Shown here: positions 1-5,305 of the stretch, piece by piece
Position numbering within the stretch: position 1 is the first letter of the stretch
How the letters are laid out: every line of letters begins with the position of its first letter
Source: Firmicutes bacterium UBA3910
GTDB taxonomy: Bacteria; Bacillota; Limnochordia; Darwinibacteriales; Darwinibacteriaceae
Assembly: GCA_002391465.1 (NCBI GenBank)
Contig: DGFC01000006.1
Location: 5,178 to 10,799 of the forward strand
Length of the DNA stretch: 5,622 bases
Direction: 5' to 3'
Translations under genes and position numbers: made by a program
The notes under the pieces: model-generated
Told to the model about the DNA's origin: nothing
What the model saw: only the letters and a program-made list of their open reading frames with translations
Database searches by the model: none

Positions 1-102
1 ATGGAAAACGTCATGGAGCTTGATGTTCCTTTAGTTGTGGAACTATCCTGCGGCCCCAATTGGAGCCAATCGGAAAAAATTGAGGTTGAGGAGATTGATT
101 GA
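1..102 (+). CDS. polA: DNA polymerase I, C-terminal end (5'-truncated)
   Basis: The first reading frame is open from the window edge to a TGA at 100–102 and gives 33 residues. They include the segment VPLVVELSCGPNW, which matches the extreme C-terminus of family A DNA polymerases: the last beta strand of the palm, then a G-x-N-W ending and a short polar tail. PolA fills gaps after excision repair and removes RNA primers. The two ATG codons inside this piece (1 and 13) are internal methionines, not starts. The stop overlaps the mutM start by one base (TGATG), so the two genes are probably co-transcribed and translationally coupled, which fits a repair polymerase followed by a repair glycosylase. 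The catalytic residues lie upstream of the window. Identification rests on this short tail and on the common polA–mutM–coaE order. Confidence 0.85.
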   Translation: MENVMELDVPLVVELSCGPNWSQSEKIEVEEID

Positions 103-938
103 TGCCTGAGCTCCCAGAAGTTGAAACTGTCAGGCGCAGTCTAGTGCCTGTTGTACTGAATAAACGGATAGAAGCGGTTGAAATCCTCTATCCCCGCATT
201 CTGCAGGGGGTAGATGAAGAAGACGTCCGGGATGTGCTGGTGGGGAGTGAATTCACTGCCCTGTCCAGGCGCGGCAAATACCTTATCTTTGAGCTGCTGG
301 AGGAATGGGAACTTATAGCCCATCTGCGCATGACGGGACGCCTCATTTTCTATTCCAACGGCGAGATACCCCTGGCCAAGCACACTTCTGCCCTTTTTGA
401 CTTTGGGGACGACGGACAGCTCCGTTTTGAGGATGTGCGTAAGTTCGCTACGCTCAATTTAGTCAAAAAGGGAAATTACGAACAGATCAGAGGTTTATTC
501 ACTTTGGGAATAGAACCCTTATCCGCTGACTTTACGGTTGAAGCGTTTAGTCAAATGCTAGAAGGACGTCAAGCCACTATTAAGGGTCTTCTTTTGGATC
601 AGACTAAGGTGGCCGGTTTGGGAAACATCTATGTGGATGAGAGCCTCTTTGCGGCCCAGATCCATCCTGAACGGGCAGCAGGCTCCCTTACTGATGTTGA
701 AAAGGAACGCCTCCATCAGGCGATCACTGCGGTGTTGGAGGATGCAATTGCCAATCAAGGTACCACAATCAGCGATTACCGCACGGGGTACGGGCAGGAA
801 GGGACGTTCCAAAACAAACTACTTATCTACGGCAAAAAGGGTGAACTTTGTCCGCGCTGTCAAGCACCCATTGAGCATACTAAAGTGGCGGGGCGTACCA
901 GCCACTACTGTCCCCGTTGTCAGGTGACGAAGGTATGA
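102..938 (+). CDS. mutM: Formamidopyrimidine-DNA glycosylase (8-oxoguanine glycosylase/AP lyase)
   Basis: This is a bifunctional base-excision repair enzyme that removes 8-oxoguanine and formamidopyrimidines and cleaves the abasic strand. The 278-residue product has the full family architecture. It starts MPELPEVETV, where Pro2 becomes the N-terminal Schiff-base nucleophile after Met removal, followed by Glu3. RRGKY carries the conserved Lys59, and Met77, Arg113 and Phe115 match the void-filling residues. The helix-two-turn-helix lies around 167–183 (QTKVAGLGNIYVDE). A C-terminal zinc finger has C250-x2-C253 and C270-x2-C273, with Arg265 in its hairpin. The ATG at 102 is chosen over an in-frame TTG at 99 because Pro must be residue 2 and because GAGGAG at 88–93 is well spaced from it. 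The usual Gly after RKF is Ala116 here. The gene is coupled to polA upstream and coaE downstream. Confidence 0.97.
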   Translation: MPELPEVETVRRSLVPVVLNKRIEAVEILYPRILQGVDEEDVRDVLVGSEFTALSRRGKYLIFELLEEWELIAHLRMTGRLIFYSNGEIPLAKHTSALFDFGDDGQLRFEDVRKFATLNLVKKGNYEQIRGLFTLGIEPLSADFTVEAFSQMLEGRQATIKGLLLDQTKVAGLGNIYVDESLFAAQIHPERAAGSLTDVEKERLHQAITAVLEDAIANQGTTISDYRTGYGQEGTFQNKLLIYGKKGELCPRCQAPIEHTKVAGRTSHYCPRCQVTKV

Positions 939-1543
939 TTATCGGGATTACCGGCGGTATTGCCAGCGGTAAGTCTACCGCAGCTGAATACTTGCGCAGA
1001 CTTGGCCATGTTGTTTTGGATGCGGATCTGTATGCCAGGCAAGCGGTGGAGCCGGGGACGGAAGGCTATAGGCAGGTGTGTGAGGCTTTCCCCCAGGTTG
1101 TAACTGATGGGGGGAAAATCGATCGGGCCAAATTGGGGAAAATCGTCTTTTCCGATCCAAAACAGCGCCGCAGACTGGAAAGTATAATCCATCCCATTGT
1201 GCTCCAGAGGCTGAAGGATGAAGGAGCGCGGTTGGAACGAGAAGGCGGTCTCGTTTTTATGGAAATCCCCCTGCTGTATGAGGTGGGGTTTGAAGAAAGC
1301 GTGGATGAGGTTTGGGTTGTGTATGTTGACGGAGAAACACAACTTGATAGGCTGCTGAAGAGGTCTAATGTAACGCGGGAGCTGGCGGAACAGATCATTG
1401 CCAGCCAAATGCCCTTGGCCGAAAAGGCGGCTCGGGCGACCAGGGTGATTGACAACAGTGGGTCCCTGCAGGCGACTTGGGCCCAGCTTGAGAAGCTGTT
1501 GAAGGAGGTACAAGGTGAAACTAGCCCTTATTGCTCACGATAA
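935..1543 (+). CDS. coaE: Dephospho-CoA kinase
   Basis: CoaE catalyses the last step of coenzyme A synthesis, ATP-dependent 3'-phosphorylation of dephospho-CoA, in the cytoplasm. The 202-residue product begins [15 protein letters not shown], with the P-loop at residues 7–14. It then has the DAD motif at 29–31, HPIV at 86–89, IPLLYE at 111–116 and a late VIDNSG segment, all in the order typical of CoaE. The length is normal for the family. The ATG at 935 overlaps the mutM stop by four bases (ATGA), and AGGTGA at 922–927 can serve as its ribosome binding site. An in-frame TTG at 917 would add six residues not expected before the beta strand that leads into the P-loop. In the (D)xPLLFE motif the acidic residue is Glu110 where Asp is usual, a conservative change. 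The last nine codons and the stop overlap the mgsA start region. Confidence 0.96.
   Translation: MIIGITGGIASGKSTAAEYLRRLGHVVLDADLYARQAVEPGTEGYRQVCEAFPQVVTDGGKIDRAKLGKIVFSDPKQRRRLESIIHPIVLQRLKDEGARLEREGGLVFMEIPLLYEVGFEESVDEVWVVYVDGETQLDRLLKRSNVTRELAEQIIASQMPLAEKAARATRVIDNSGSLQATWAQLEKLLKEVQGETSPYCSR
1501..1509 (+). promoter_or_regulatory. Ribosome binding site of mgsA, inside the coaE end
   Basis: GAAGGAGGT lies six bases (from the end of AGGAGG) before the GTG at 1515. It is the strongest Shine-Dalgarno match in the window and fixes the GTG as the mgsA start even though this overlaps coaE by 29 bases. Confidence 0.85.
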
Positions 1544-1892
1544 AAAGAAGGACTTAATGATCGAGTTCGCTAAACGCCATATTGAGCAGCTGCGAAATTT
1601 CGAGATAGTGGCTACTGGGACAACGGGTAGACTGCTGCAGGAGGCAACCGGTCTGCCTATTACCAGGGTTCTGTCCGGGCCAATCGGCGGTGACCAGATG
1701 ATTGGCGCTCTGGTGGCGAACGAAGAGGTAGGCGCTGTCATCTTTTTGCGCGATCCGCTTACAGCTCAGCCCCATGAGCCTGACATCACCGCTTTGCTGC
1801 GCGTTTGTGACGTGCACAATGTGCCGGTGGCAACCAATGAGCGGACTGCAGAGTTCGTACTGCAGGGACTATTACGTGCCAAAGAGGACTAA
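1515..1892 (+). CDS. mgsA: Methylglyoxal synthase
   Basis: This enzyme converts dihydroxyacetone phosphate to methylglyoxal and phosphate, a bypass of lower glycolysis that relieves sugar-phosphate accumulation. The 125-residue product shows the whole active site. IAHD holds His8 and Asp9, TGTTG (34–38) binds phosphate, and SGPIGGDQ carries Asp60, equivalent to the catalytic Asp71 of the E. coli enzyme. FLRDPL holds Asp80 and PHEPD holds His87 and Asp90, equivalent to His98 and Asp101. [10 protein letters not shown] closes the domain. It is shorter than the E. coli (152) and B. subtilis (137) enzymes because the C-terminal tail ends soon after that last motif. All listed catalytic positions are intact, so it should be active. 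It starts with GTG under a strong ribosome binding site and overlaps coaE by 29 bases in another frame, which suggests coupling. Its expression is probably tied to the housekeeping operon rather than to a sugar-stress signal. Confidence 0.95.
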   Translation: MKLALIAHDKKKDLMIEFAKRHIEQLRNFEIVATGTTGRLLQEATGLPITRVLSGPIGGDQMIGALVANEEVGAVIFLRDPLTAQPHEPDITALLRVCDVHNVPVATNERTAEFVLQGLLRAKED

Positions 1893-1897
1893 AGACT

Positions 1898-2449
1898 TTG
1901 AGAAGCCTGTTCACTTCAGTTATAATTCTATTGATTGTTCTTTTTCTTTTTAAGCTTCCTTCTGTGCTCGAGCGGGCCTTTCCGCTGGACTTTGTCCCTT
2001 TGATTTTAAAACACTCCGAGGAGGCTGGGGTAGACCCCGTCCTAATCGCGGCGGTGATCAATGCGGAAAGTGCCTTTCGGGTAGGGGCCATTTCAGCCAA
2101 GGGTGCGGTGGGTTTGATGCAGCTCATGCCCTCTACAGCCGCTTGGCTGCGAGGCGATGGGGAGCATAGCATTGATCTGTTCCAGCCGGAGACCAATATC
2201 GAGCTGGGCGTTTCTTATTTACGTTATCTTTTAGATTTGTTCCCCACCGAACACGCGGCCATTGCTGCCTATAACGGTGGGCCCAGCCACGTGACACGTT
2301 GGTTGAGCGAAGGTGTTTGGGATGGCTCCTGGGTCAACACTGGAGATATCCCCTTCGGCGAGACGCGCTCTTTTGTGCGGAAGGTGGAATTAATGCGGCG
2401 AGTATACGGTTTTCTCTATGGAGCAGAGCTGCAATATGGGAAGGAGTAG
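1898..2449 (+). CDS. Membrane-anchored lytic murein transglycosylase (SLT domain)
   Basis: The predicted enzyme cleaves the MurNAc–GlcNAc bond of peptidoglycan, forming 1,6-anhydro ends, and acts outside the cytoplasmic membrane. The 183-residue product has a single hydrophobic segment at about 6–20, with Arg2 ahead of it, that would act as an uncleaved anchor or signal peptide; no lipobox cysteine is present. The rest is a goose-lysozyme-like SLT domain. INAESAFR contains the catalytic Glu57, followed by GAVGLMQLMP (69–78), AYNGGP (124–129) and ETRSFV (155–160), the usual order for Slt70-type catalytic domains. The start is a TTG five bases after the mgsA stop, supported by GAGG at 1885–1888 and by the hydrophobic N-terminus beginning right after it. 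No LysM or SPOR binding module is attached. A transglycosylase following coaE is a recurrent Clostridia arrangement as I recall it; here mgsA lies between them. Confidence 0.92.
   Translation: MRSLFTSVIILLIVLFLFKLPSVLERAFPLDFVPLILKHSEEAGVDPVLIAAVINAESAFRVGAISAKGAVGLMQLMPSTAAWLRGDGEHSIDLFQPETNIELGVSYLRYLLDLFPTEHAAIAAYNGGPSHVTRWLSEGVWDGSWVNTGDIPFGETRSFVRKVELMRRVYGFLYGAELQYGKE
2441..2446 (+). promoter_or_regulatory. Ribosome binding site deciding the nicotinate PRTase start
   Basis: AAGGAG sits seven bases before the ATG at 2454 and within the last codons of the transglycosylase gene. It favours 2454 over the in-frame ATG at 2418, which would overlap the upstream gene by 32 bases and has no comparable site before it. 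Confidence 0.75.
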
Positions 2450-2453
2450 GGGC

Positions 2454-3491
2454 ATGAACAAGCGAATTGAGACTGTCCAACAAGTAACGGATTACACGGT
2501 TGAGCAGGGCCGAAAGTTTGCCTCGGCTACACCAGAGGAGATTATCCAAGGCTTAACAACCGATATTTATTTCGTCAAAACAAACGAAATCCTGCATAAC
2601 CTCAATCTGCAGGACACGGAGGTAGTGGCGGAGATCTTCCCGCGGCGCCCAGGTATTTTGGTTGGGGTAGAGGAAGCGAAAAACCTGCTTGAGGGGACAG
2701 GCGTGGAAGTGTGGAGCCTGCCCGAAGGGGCTAGGTTCGAAGCGAAGGAAGTTGTGATGCGTATTAAGGGCAGATACACTGACTTCGGCATTTACGAAAC
2801 GGCTGTGCTAGGTATTCTAGCCAGCTCCAGCGGCTGGGCTACAGCTGCTAGTATTGCTAAAGAGGCTGCTGACGGCAGACCTGTGCTCTGCTTCGGCGCA
2901 CGCCACGTCCATCCTGCGGTAGCGCCTGTGATGGAGCGGGCTGCGATTGTGGGCGGTGCCGATGGCGCGTCCTGCATTTTAGGAGCGAAACTGGCCGGAT
3001 TCGAGCCTTCCGGTACAGTACCCCACGCCCTCTTTTTAATCGTAGGGGATTCCCTCGAAACTGCTATTGCCTATAACCGCTTTATGCCGCCTGAGTCAAG
3101 GCGTTTGATGCTGGTTGATACGTTTAAAGATGAGGTGGAAGAGAGCATCCGCCTCGCTTCCTCACCCGAAACGGGTTTGGAAGCAGTCCGCTTAGATACG
3201 CCCAGTGAGCGGGGGGGAGTAACTCCCGCCTTAGTTAAGGAGCTTAGGGCGAAACTGGATCTGGCCGGGCATGAAAACATTCAGATTTTCGTTTCAGGCG
3301 GTCTTGATCCGGAACGAATCAAGCTTCTGGCGGAGGCTGGAGCTGATGCCTTTGGGGTGGGAAGCTACATCTCCAGTGCACCTGCCATTGATATGACTAT
3401 GGACCTGAAGGAAGTGAACGGCAAACCGGTTGCTAAACGGGGACGGATTCCCGGTTTGAGCGAGACTTCTCGCTTAGAGCGCATTCTATAG
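2454..3491 (+). CDS. Nicotinate phosphoribosyltransferase (NAD salvage)
   Basis: The enzyme joins nicotinate and PRPP, with ATP hydrolysis, to give nicotinate mononucleotide, the entry step of the Preiss–Handler NAD salvage route. The 345-residue product resembles the compact archaeal/Firmicute branch of the family. It shows TDIYFVKTNEIL near the N-terminus (36–47), FGARHVHP (147–154) with the paired basic residues, and GTVPHAL (187–193), whose His191 probably corresponds to the phosphorylated histidine of PncB. VRLD (245–248), FVSGGLD (279–285) and GVGSYI (301–306) follow in the C-terminal barrel, where phosphate is bound. The C-terminus ends shortly after AKRGRIPG and lacks the extra cysteine-rich knuckle known in some archaeal homologues. 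The ATG at 2454 begins four bases after the transglycosylase stop. It uses no ATA codons for its 23 isoleucines. A quinolinate PRTase is less likely given the length and motifs. Confidence 0.93.
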   Translation: MNKRIETVQQVTDYTVEQGRKFASATPEEIIQGLTTDIYFVKTNEILHNLNLQDTEVVAEIFPRRPGILVGVEEAKNLLEGTGVEVWSLPEGARFEAKEVVMRIKGRYTDFGIYETAVLGILASSSGWATAASIAKEAADGRPVLCFGARHVHPAVAPVMERAAIVGGADGASCILGAKLAGFEPSGTVPHALFLIVGDSLETAIAYNRFMPPESRRLMLVDTFKDEVEESIRLASSPETGLEAVRLDTPSERGGVTPALVKELRAKLDLAGHENIQIFVSGGLDPERIKLLAEAGADAFGVGSYISSAPAIDMTMDLKEVNGKPVAKRGRIPGLSETSRLERIL

Positions 3492-3504
3492 CGGAGGTAA
3501 GGAA

Positions 3505-4143
3505 ATGGCTGAATCCATCAAGGCCAAGGTGATTACCCTCGCCCAAGGGGACCCATTCTTAACGGTGGACGAGCTTAGCGAAAGGTCAGGAACCACATCC
3601 CGCTATGTGCGTACCATCCTTTCTGAAGCGGGCCTTTCCTTGAATAAACTGCGGCGGCAGTACGCCCGGCGTTTGGAAAAGAGGTTGGGTGAGGAAGCAG
3701 GGAATGAACCCGAGCAAATCACTGCCGAACTGGAGATCATCAGGATTACTGGCAAAGAGGTACATTCATCCTTAAGCCCGTGGGGAGCGGAGGAGAAGCT
3801 TTTTCAGCTAAGTGCACTTGGCCGTAGGGGAGACCTTTTGGTCTATGAGCAGATAGTTACCCCCACCAGTGTGACAGTATGCCCCGATTACATAAACCTG
3901 CGCCAACTCTTGCCCAATGGCGGTGAGTTGACGGTAGGCGAGCAGAAAATTGAGGTTGTTAGGGGCAGTTCGCTTAACCCCCTGTTGGCCTTGGCCCAGT
4001 CTGAGCCTGTCTTCAGACTTAGTTCCGTTTTGCTTGCCCAGGGCGAGATAGCTGCCTTGGAGCGTCTGTGGTTCGGTTTGGAAGGCGTTTCTCTGCACTG
4101 GTCTCGCCAGGAAACGGAGCTGAAGGTGCACCATACGGGCTAA
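3505..4143 (+). CDS. Predicted HTH protein with UTRA-like ligand-binding region
   Basis: I recognise no named gene here. The 212-residue product has two parts. Residues about 5–45 read as a winged or simple helix-turn-helix: a first helix (IKAKVITLAQ), then VDELSERSG and a putative recognition helix TTSRYVRTILSEAG, followed by a basic stretch KLRRQYARRLEKR (48–60). Residues about 75–200 look like the chorismate-lyase-like UTRA fold of GntR/HutC regulators. The half LNPLLALAQSEPVFRLSSVL then a short turn then EIAALERLWF resembles the UTRA pattern in which a hydrophobic run is followed by a described effector-facing strand. Its ATG follows the nicotinate PRTase stop by 13 bases, with GGAGG at 3493–3497 as ribosome binding site, so the two are probably co-transcribed. 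A regulator of nicotinate/NAD salvage or of the adjacent importer is possible, but this is inference from position. The fold call is from pattern only. Confidence 0.6.
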   Translation: MAESIKAKVITLAQGDPFLTVDELSERSGTTSRYVRTILSEAGLSLNKLRRQYARRLEKRLGEEAGNEPEQITAELEIIRITGKEVHSSLSPWGAEEKLFQLSALGRRGDLLVYEQIVTPTSVTVCPDYINLRQLLPNGGELTVGEQKIEVVRGSSLNPLLALAQSEPVFRLSSVLLAQGEIAALERLWFGLEGVSLHWSRQETELKVHHTG

Positions 4144-4202
4144 TGTGGGCACGGAGCGTGGCAAATCTTAACAGTAATTCCAAAAGGTTTAGGCAGGAGA
4201 TC

Positions 4203-4216
4203 CGCCATGGTCGGCG
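4203..4216 (+). repeat. Short inverted repeat CGCC–N6–GGCG
   Basis: CGCC (4203–4206) and GGCG (4213–4216) form a four-pair GC stem with a six-base loop, inside a longer context running from GGCAGGAGATCC to GGCGAATTATCC. The stem is too short to be a terminator and no T-run follows. It could be an operator half-site pair, part of a dispersed intergenic repeat, or chance. Confidence 0.3.
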
Positions 4217-4254
4217 AATTATCCTTTGATACATGGGGTTCAGCATTTCATTGA
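4207..4254 (+). CDS. Possible 15-codon leader open frame upstream of dppD
   Basis: An ATG at 4207 is preceded by AGGAG at 4195–4199 with seven bases of spacing and opens a 15-residue frame, MVGELSFDTWGSAFH, ending in TGA. A second ATG overlaps that stop (4254) and opens an eight-codon frame that ends in the TAA at 4278–4280, just before the dppD start. The spacing and overlaps would allow coupling into dppD. The peptide matches no leader type I know and has no run of a single amino acid, so attenuation is not supported. It may be no more than a chance frame. Confidence 0.25.
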   Translation: MVGELSFDTWGSAFH

Positions 4255-4282
4255 TGGTAGGACATAGAGAGGGAGGGTAACT

Positions 4283-5257
4283 ATGACACAGAAATTGCTG
4301 TCAGTAAAGGGCCTCAAAACTTACTTCTATACAGATGATGGAGTGATTCCCGCAGTTGATGGCGTCAGCTTCGATCTTGATCGGGGTGGGACTATCGGCA
4401 TCGTAGGCGAATCCGGTTGCGGCAAGAGCGTAACCTCTCTGTCAGTAATGGGCCTAATTCCCCAGCCACCGGGGAAAATTGAGGGTGGCGAAATTATATT
4501 CGAAGGCAGAAATCTGCTTGAGCTCGACGAAGCAGAGATGCGTCATATTCGGGGTAATGACATCTCCATGATCTTCCAAGAACCCATGACTTCGCTTAAC
4601 CCCGTTTTGACGATAGGCCGCCAGGTTTCTGAAGTGTTCATGGTACACAAGGGCATGAGCAGGCGGGAAGCCTTGGATGAGGCGGTTAAAATACTGTCAC
4701 AGGTGGGCATACCCGCACCGGGGCAAATGATACGGGAATACCCCCACCGGTTAAGCGGGGGAATGCGGCAGAGAGCCATGATTGCAATGGCCATTGCCTG
4801 CGGCCCGGATGTGCTGATTGCCGACGAGCCCACGTCGGAGCTGGATGTTACGGTGCAGGACCAGGTGCTGCGGCTTTTGAGGGAACTGAAAGAAAGGATT
4901 GGCATGGCGATGGTACTTATAACCCACGACCTGGGGGTTGTCGCCGAGACCGTACAAAACGTGCTGGTGATGTATGCCGGCAGGGCGGTGGAGTATTCGG
5001 ATGTGTCGGGGCTGTTTAACGAACCCATGCATCCCTATACCAAGGGACTGATTGCGTCGGTGCCCGGGCTGGGTAAGGCCGGTGAAAAATTGGGCGGTAT
5101 AAAAGGAGAGCCCCCCAGCCCCTTAGACCTTCCCGGCGGCTGCAGGTTCCATCCACGGTGCGAGCACGCCCGCGAAATATGCCGCATTCATGAACCGGAA
5201 CTTGTAAGAGTGGGGGATGGACGGTTGTGCGCTTGCCACTTGTATAATGATTGGTAG
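4283..5257 (+). CDS. dppD: Dipeptide/oligopeptide-type ABC importer ATP-binding subunit, DppD/OppD family
   Basis: This is one of the two unequal ATPases that power import through an Opp/Dpp/Nik-type permease on the cytoplasmic face of the membrane. The 324-residue product is full length for the DppD/OppD subfamily. Walker A is GESGCGKS (42–49), the Q-loop Gln is 99 in FQEPMTSLNP, the signature is LSGGMRQR (157–164), Walker B ends in Asp181-Glu182, and the switch histidine is His215. The C-terminal extension holds C287-x5-C293-x6-C300-x17-C318, the arrangement known to bind a 4Fe-4S cluster in DppD proteins, plus an extra C316. The D-loop reads TSELD where TSALD or TTALD is usual. Substrate cannot be told from the ATPase: di- or oligopeptide is most likely, nickel possible. 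GGGAGGG at 4271–4277 precedes the ATG by five bases. ATA isoleucine codons become frequent in the second two thirds. Confidence 0.93.
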   Translation: MTQKLLSVKGLKTYFYTDDGVIPAVDGVSFDLDRGGTIGIVGESGCGKSVTSLSVMGLIPQPPGKIEGGEIIFEGRNLLELDEAEMRHIRGNDISMIFQEPMTSLNPVLTIGRQVSEVFMVHKGMSRREALDEAVKILSQVGIPAPGQMIREYPHRLSGGMRQRAMIAMAIACGPDVLIADEPTSELDVTVQDQVLRLLRELKERIGMAMVLITHDLGVVAETVQNVLVMYAGRAVEYSDVSGLFNEPMHPYTKGLIASVPGLGKAGEKLGGIKGEPPSPLDLPGGCRFHPRCEHAREICRIHEPELVRVGDGRLCACHLYNDW

Positions 5258-5263
5258 TTGGTA

Positions 5264-5286
5264 AAGCAGGAACCGTCCCATTGCTT
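5264..5286 (+). repeat. REP-like hairpin with GGAACCGTCCC core
   Basis: Between dppD and dppF, AAGCA (5264–5268) pairs with TGCTT (5282–5286), and inside them GGA (5269–5271) pairs with TCC (5276–5278) around an ACCG loop, leaving a three-base CAT bulge. The core GGAACCGTCCC resembles a short element that, from memory, is scattered through many Clostridia genomes and related to REP/RAYT-type palindromes. No T-run follows and the dppF ribosome binding site begins eight bases later, so a terminator is unlikely. A role in mRNA stability or in balancing dppD and dppF output is possible. Confidence 0.45.
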
Positions 5287-5305
5287 CTATTAAGGGGGAG
5301 ACTGG

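Larger units (their letters stand above)
4144..4282 (+). other. Intergenic region before the importer genes
   Basis: This 139-base gap separates the HTH gene from dppD. I see no strong sigma-A promoter: TTAACA at 4168–4173 and TTGATA at 4226–4231 resemble −35 boxes, but neither has a good −10 at 16–18 bases. No hairpin followed by a T-run is present, so there is no clear intrinsic terminator either. It contains the inverted repeat at 4203–4216 and the small open frame at 4207–4254 described separately, and GGGAGGG at 4271–4277 as the dppD ribosome binding site. Confidence 0.6.

Noticed and set aside
99..101. TTG as alternative mutM start
   Set aside because: It would add a Met before MPEL and displace the N-terminal catalytic proline; the ATG at 102 gives the correct mature terminus.
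631..927. Forward open frame inside mutM in another register
   Set aside because: It is wholly within the mutM H2TH and zinc-finger coding region, is rich in arginine from shifted codons, and has no motif of its own.
920..1513. Long antisense open frame opposite coaE, and similar minus-strand frames throughout
   Set aside because: They lie opposite genes with clear conserved motifs, their translations show no recognisable family features, and they lack good ribosome binding sites. They are by-products of codon bias on the coding strand.
4150..4160. CACG–GAG–CGTG hairpin just after the HTH gene as a terminator
   Set aside because: The stem has only four pairs with a three-base loop, extension is blocked by a G·G mismatch, and no T-run follows.
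4168..4196. Promoter for dppD with −35 TTAACA
   Set aside because: At 16–18 bases of spacing the downstream hexamers are GC-rich and do not resemble TATAAT.
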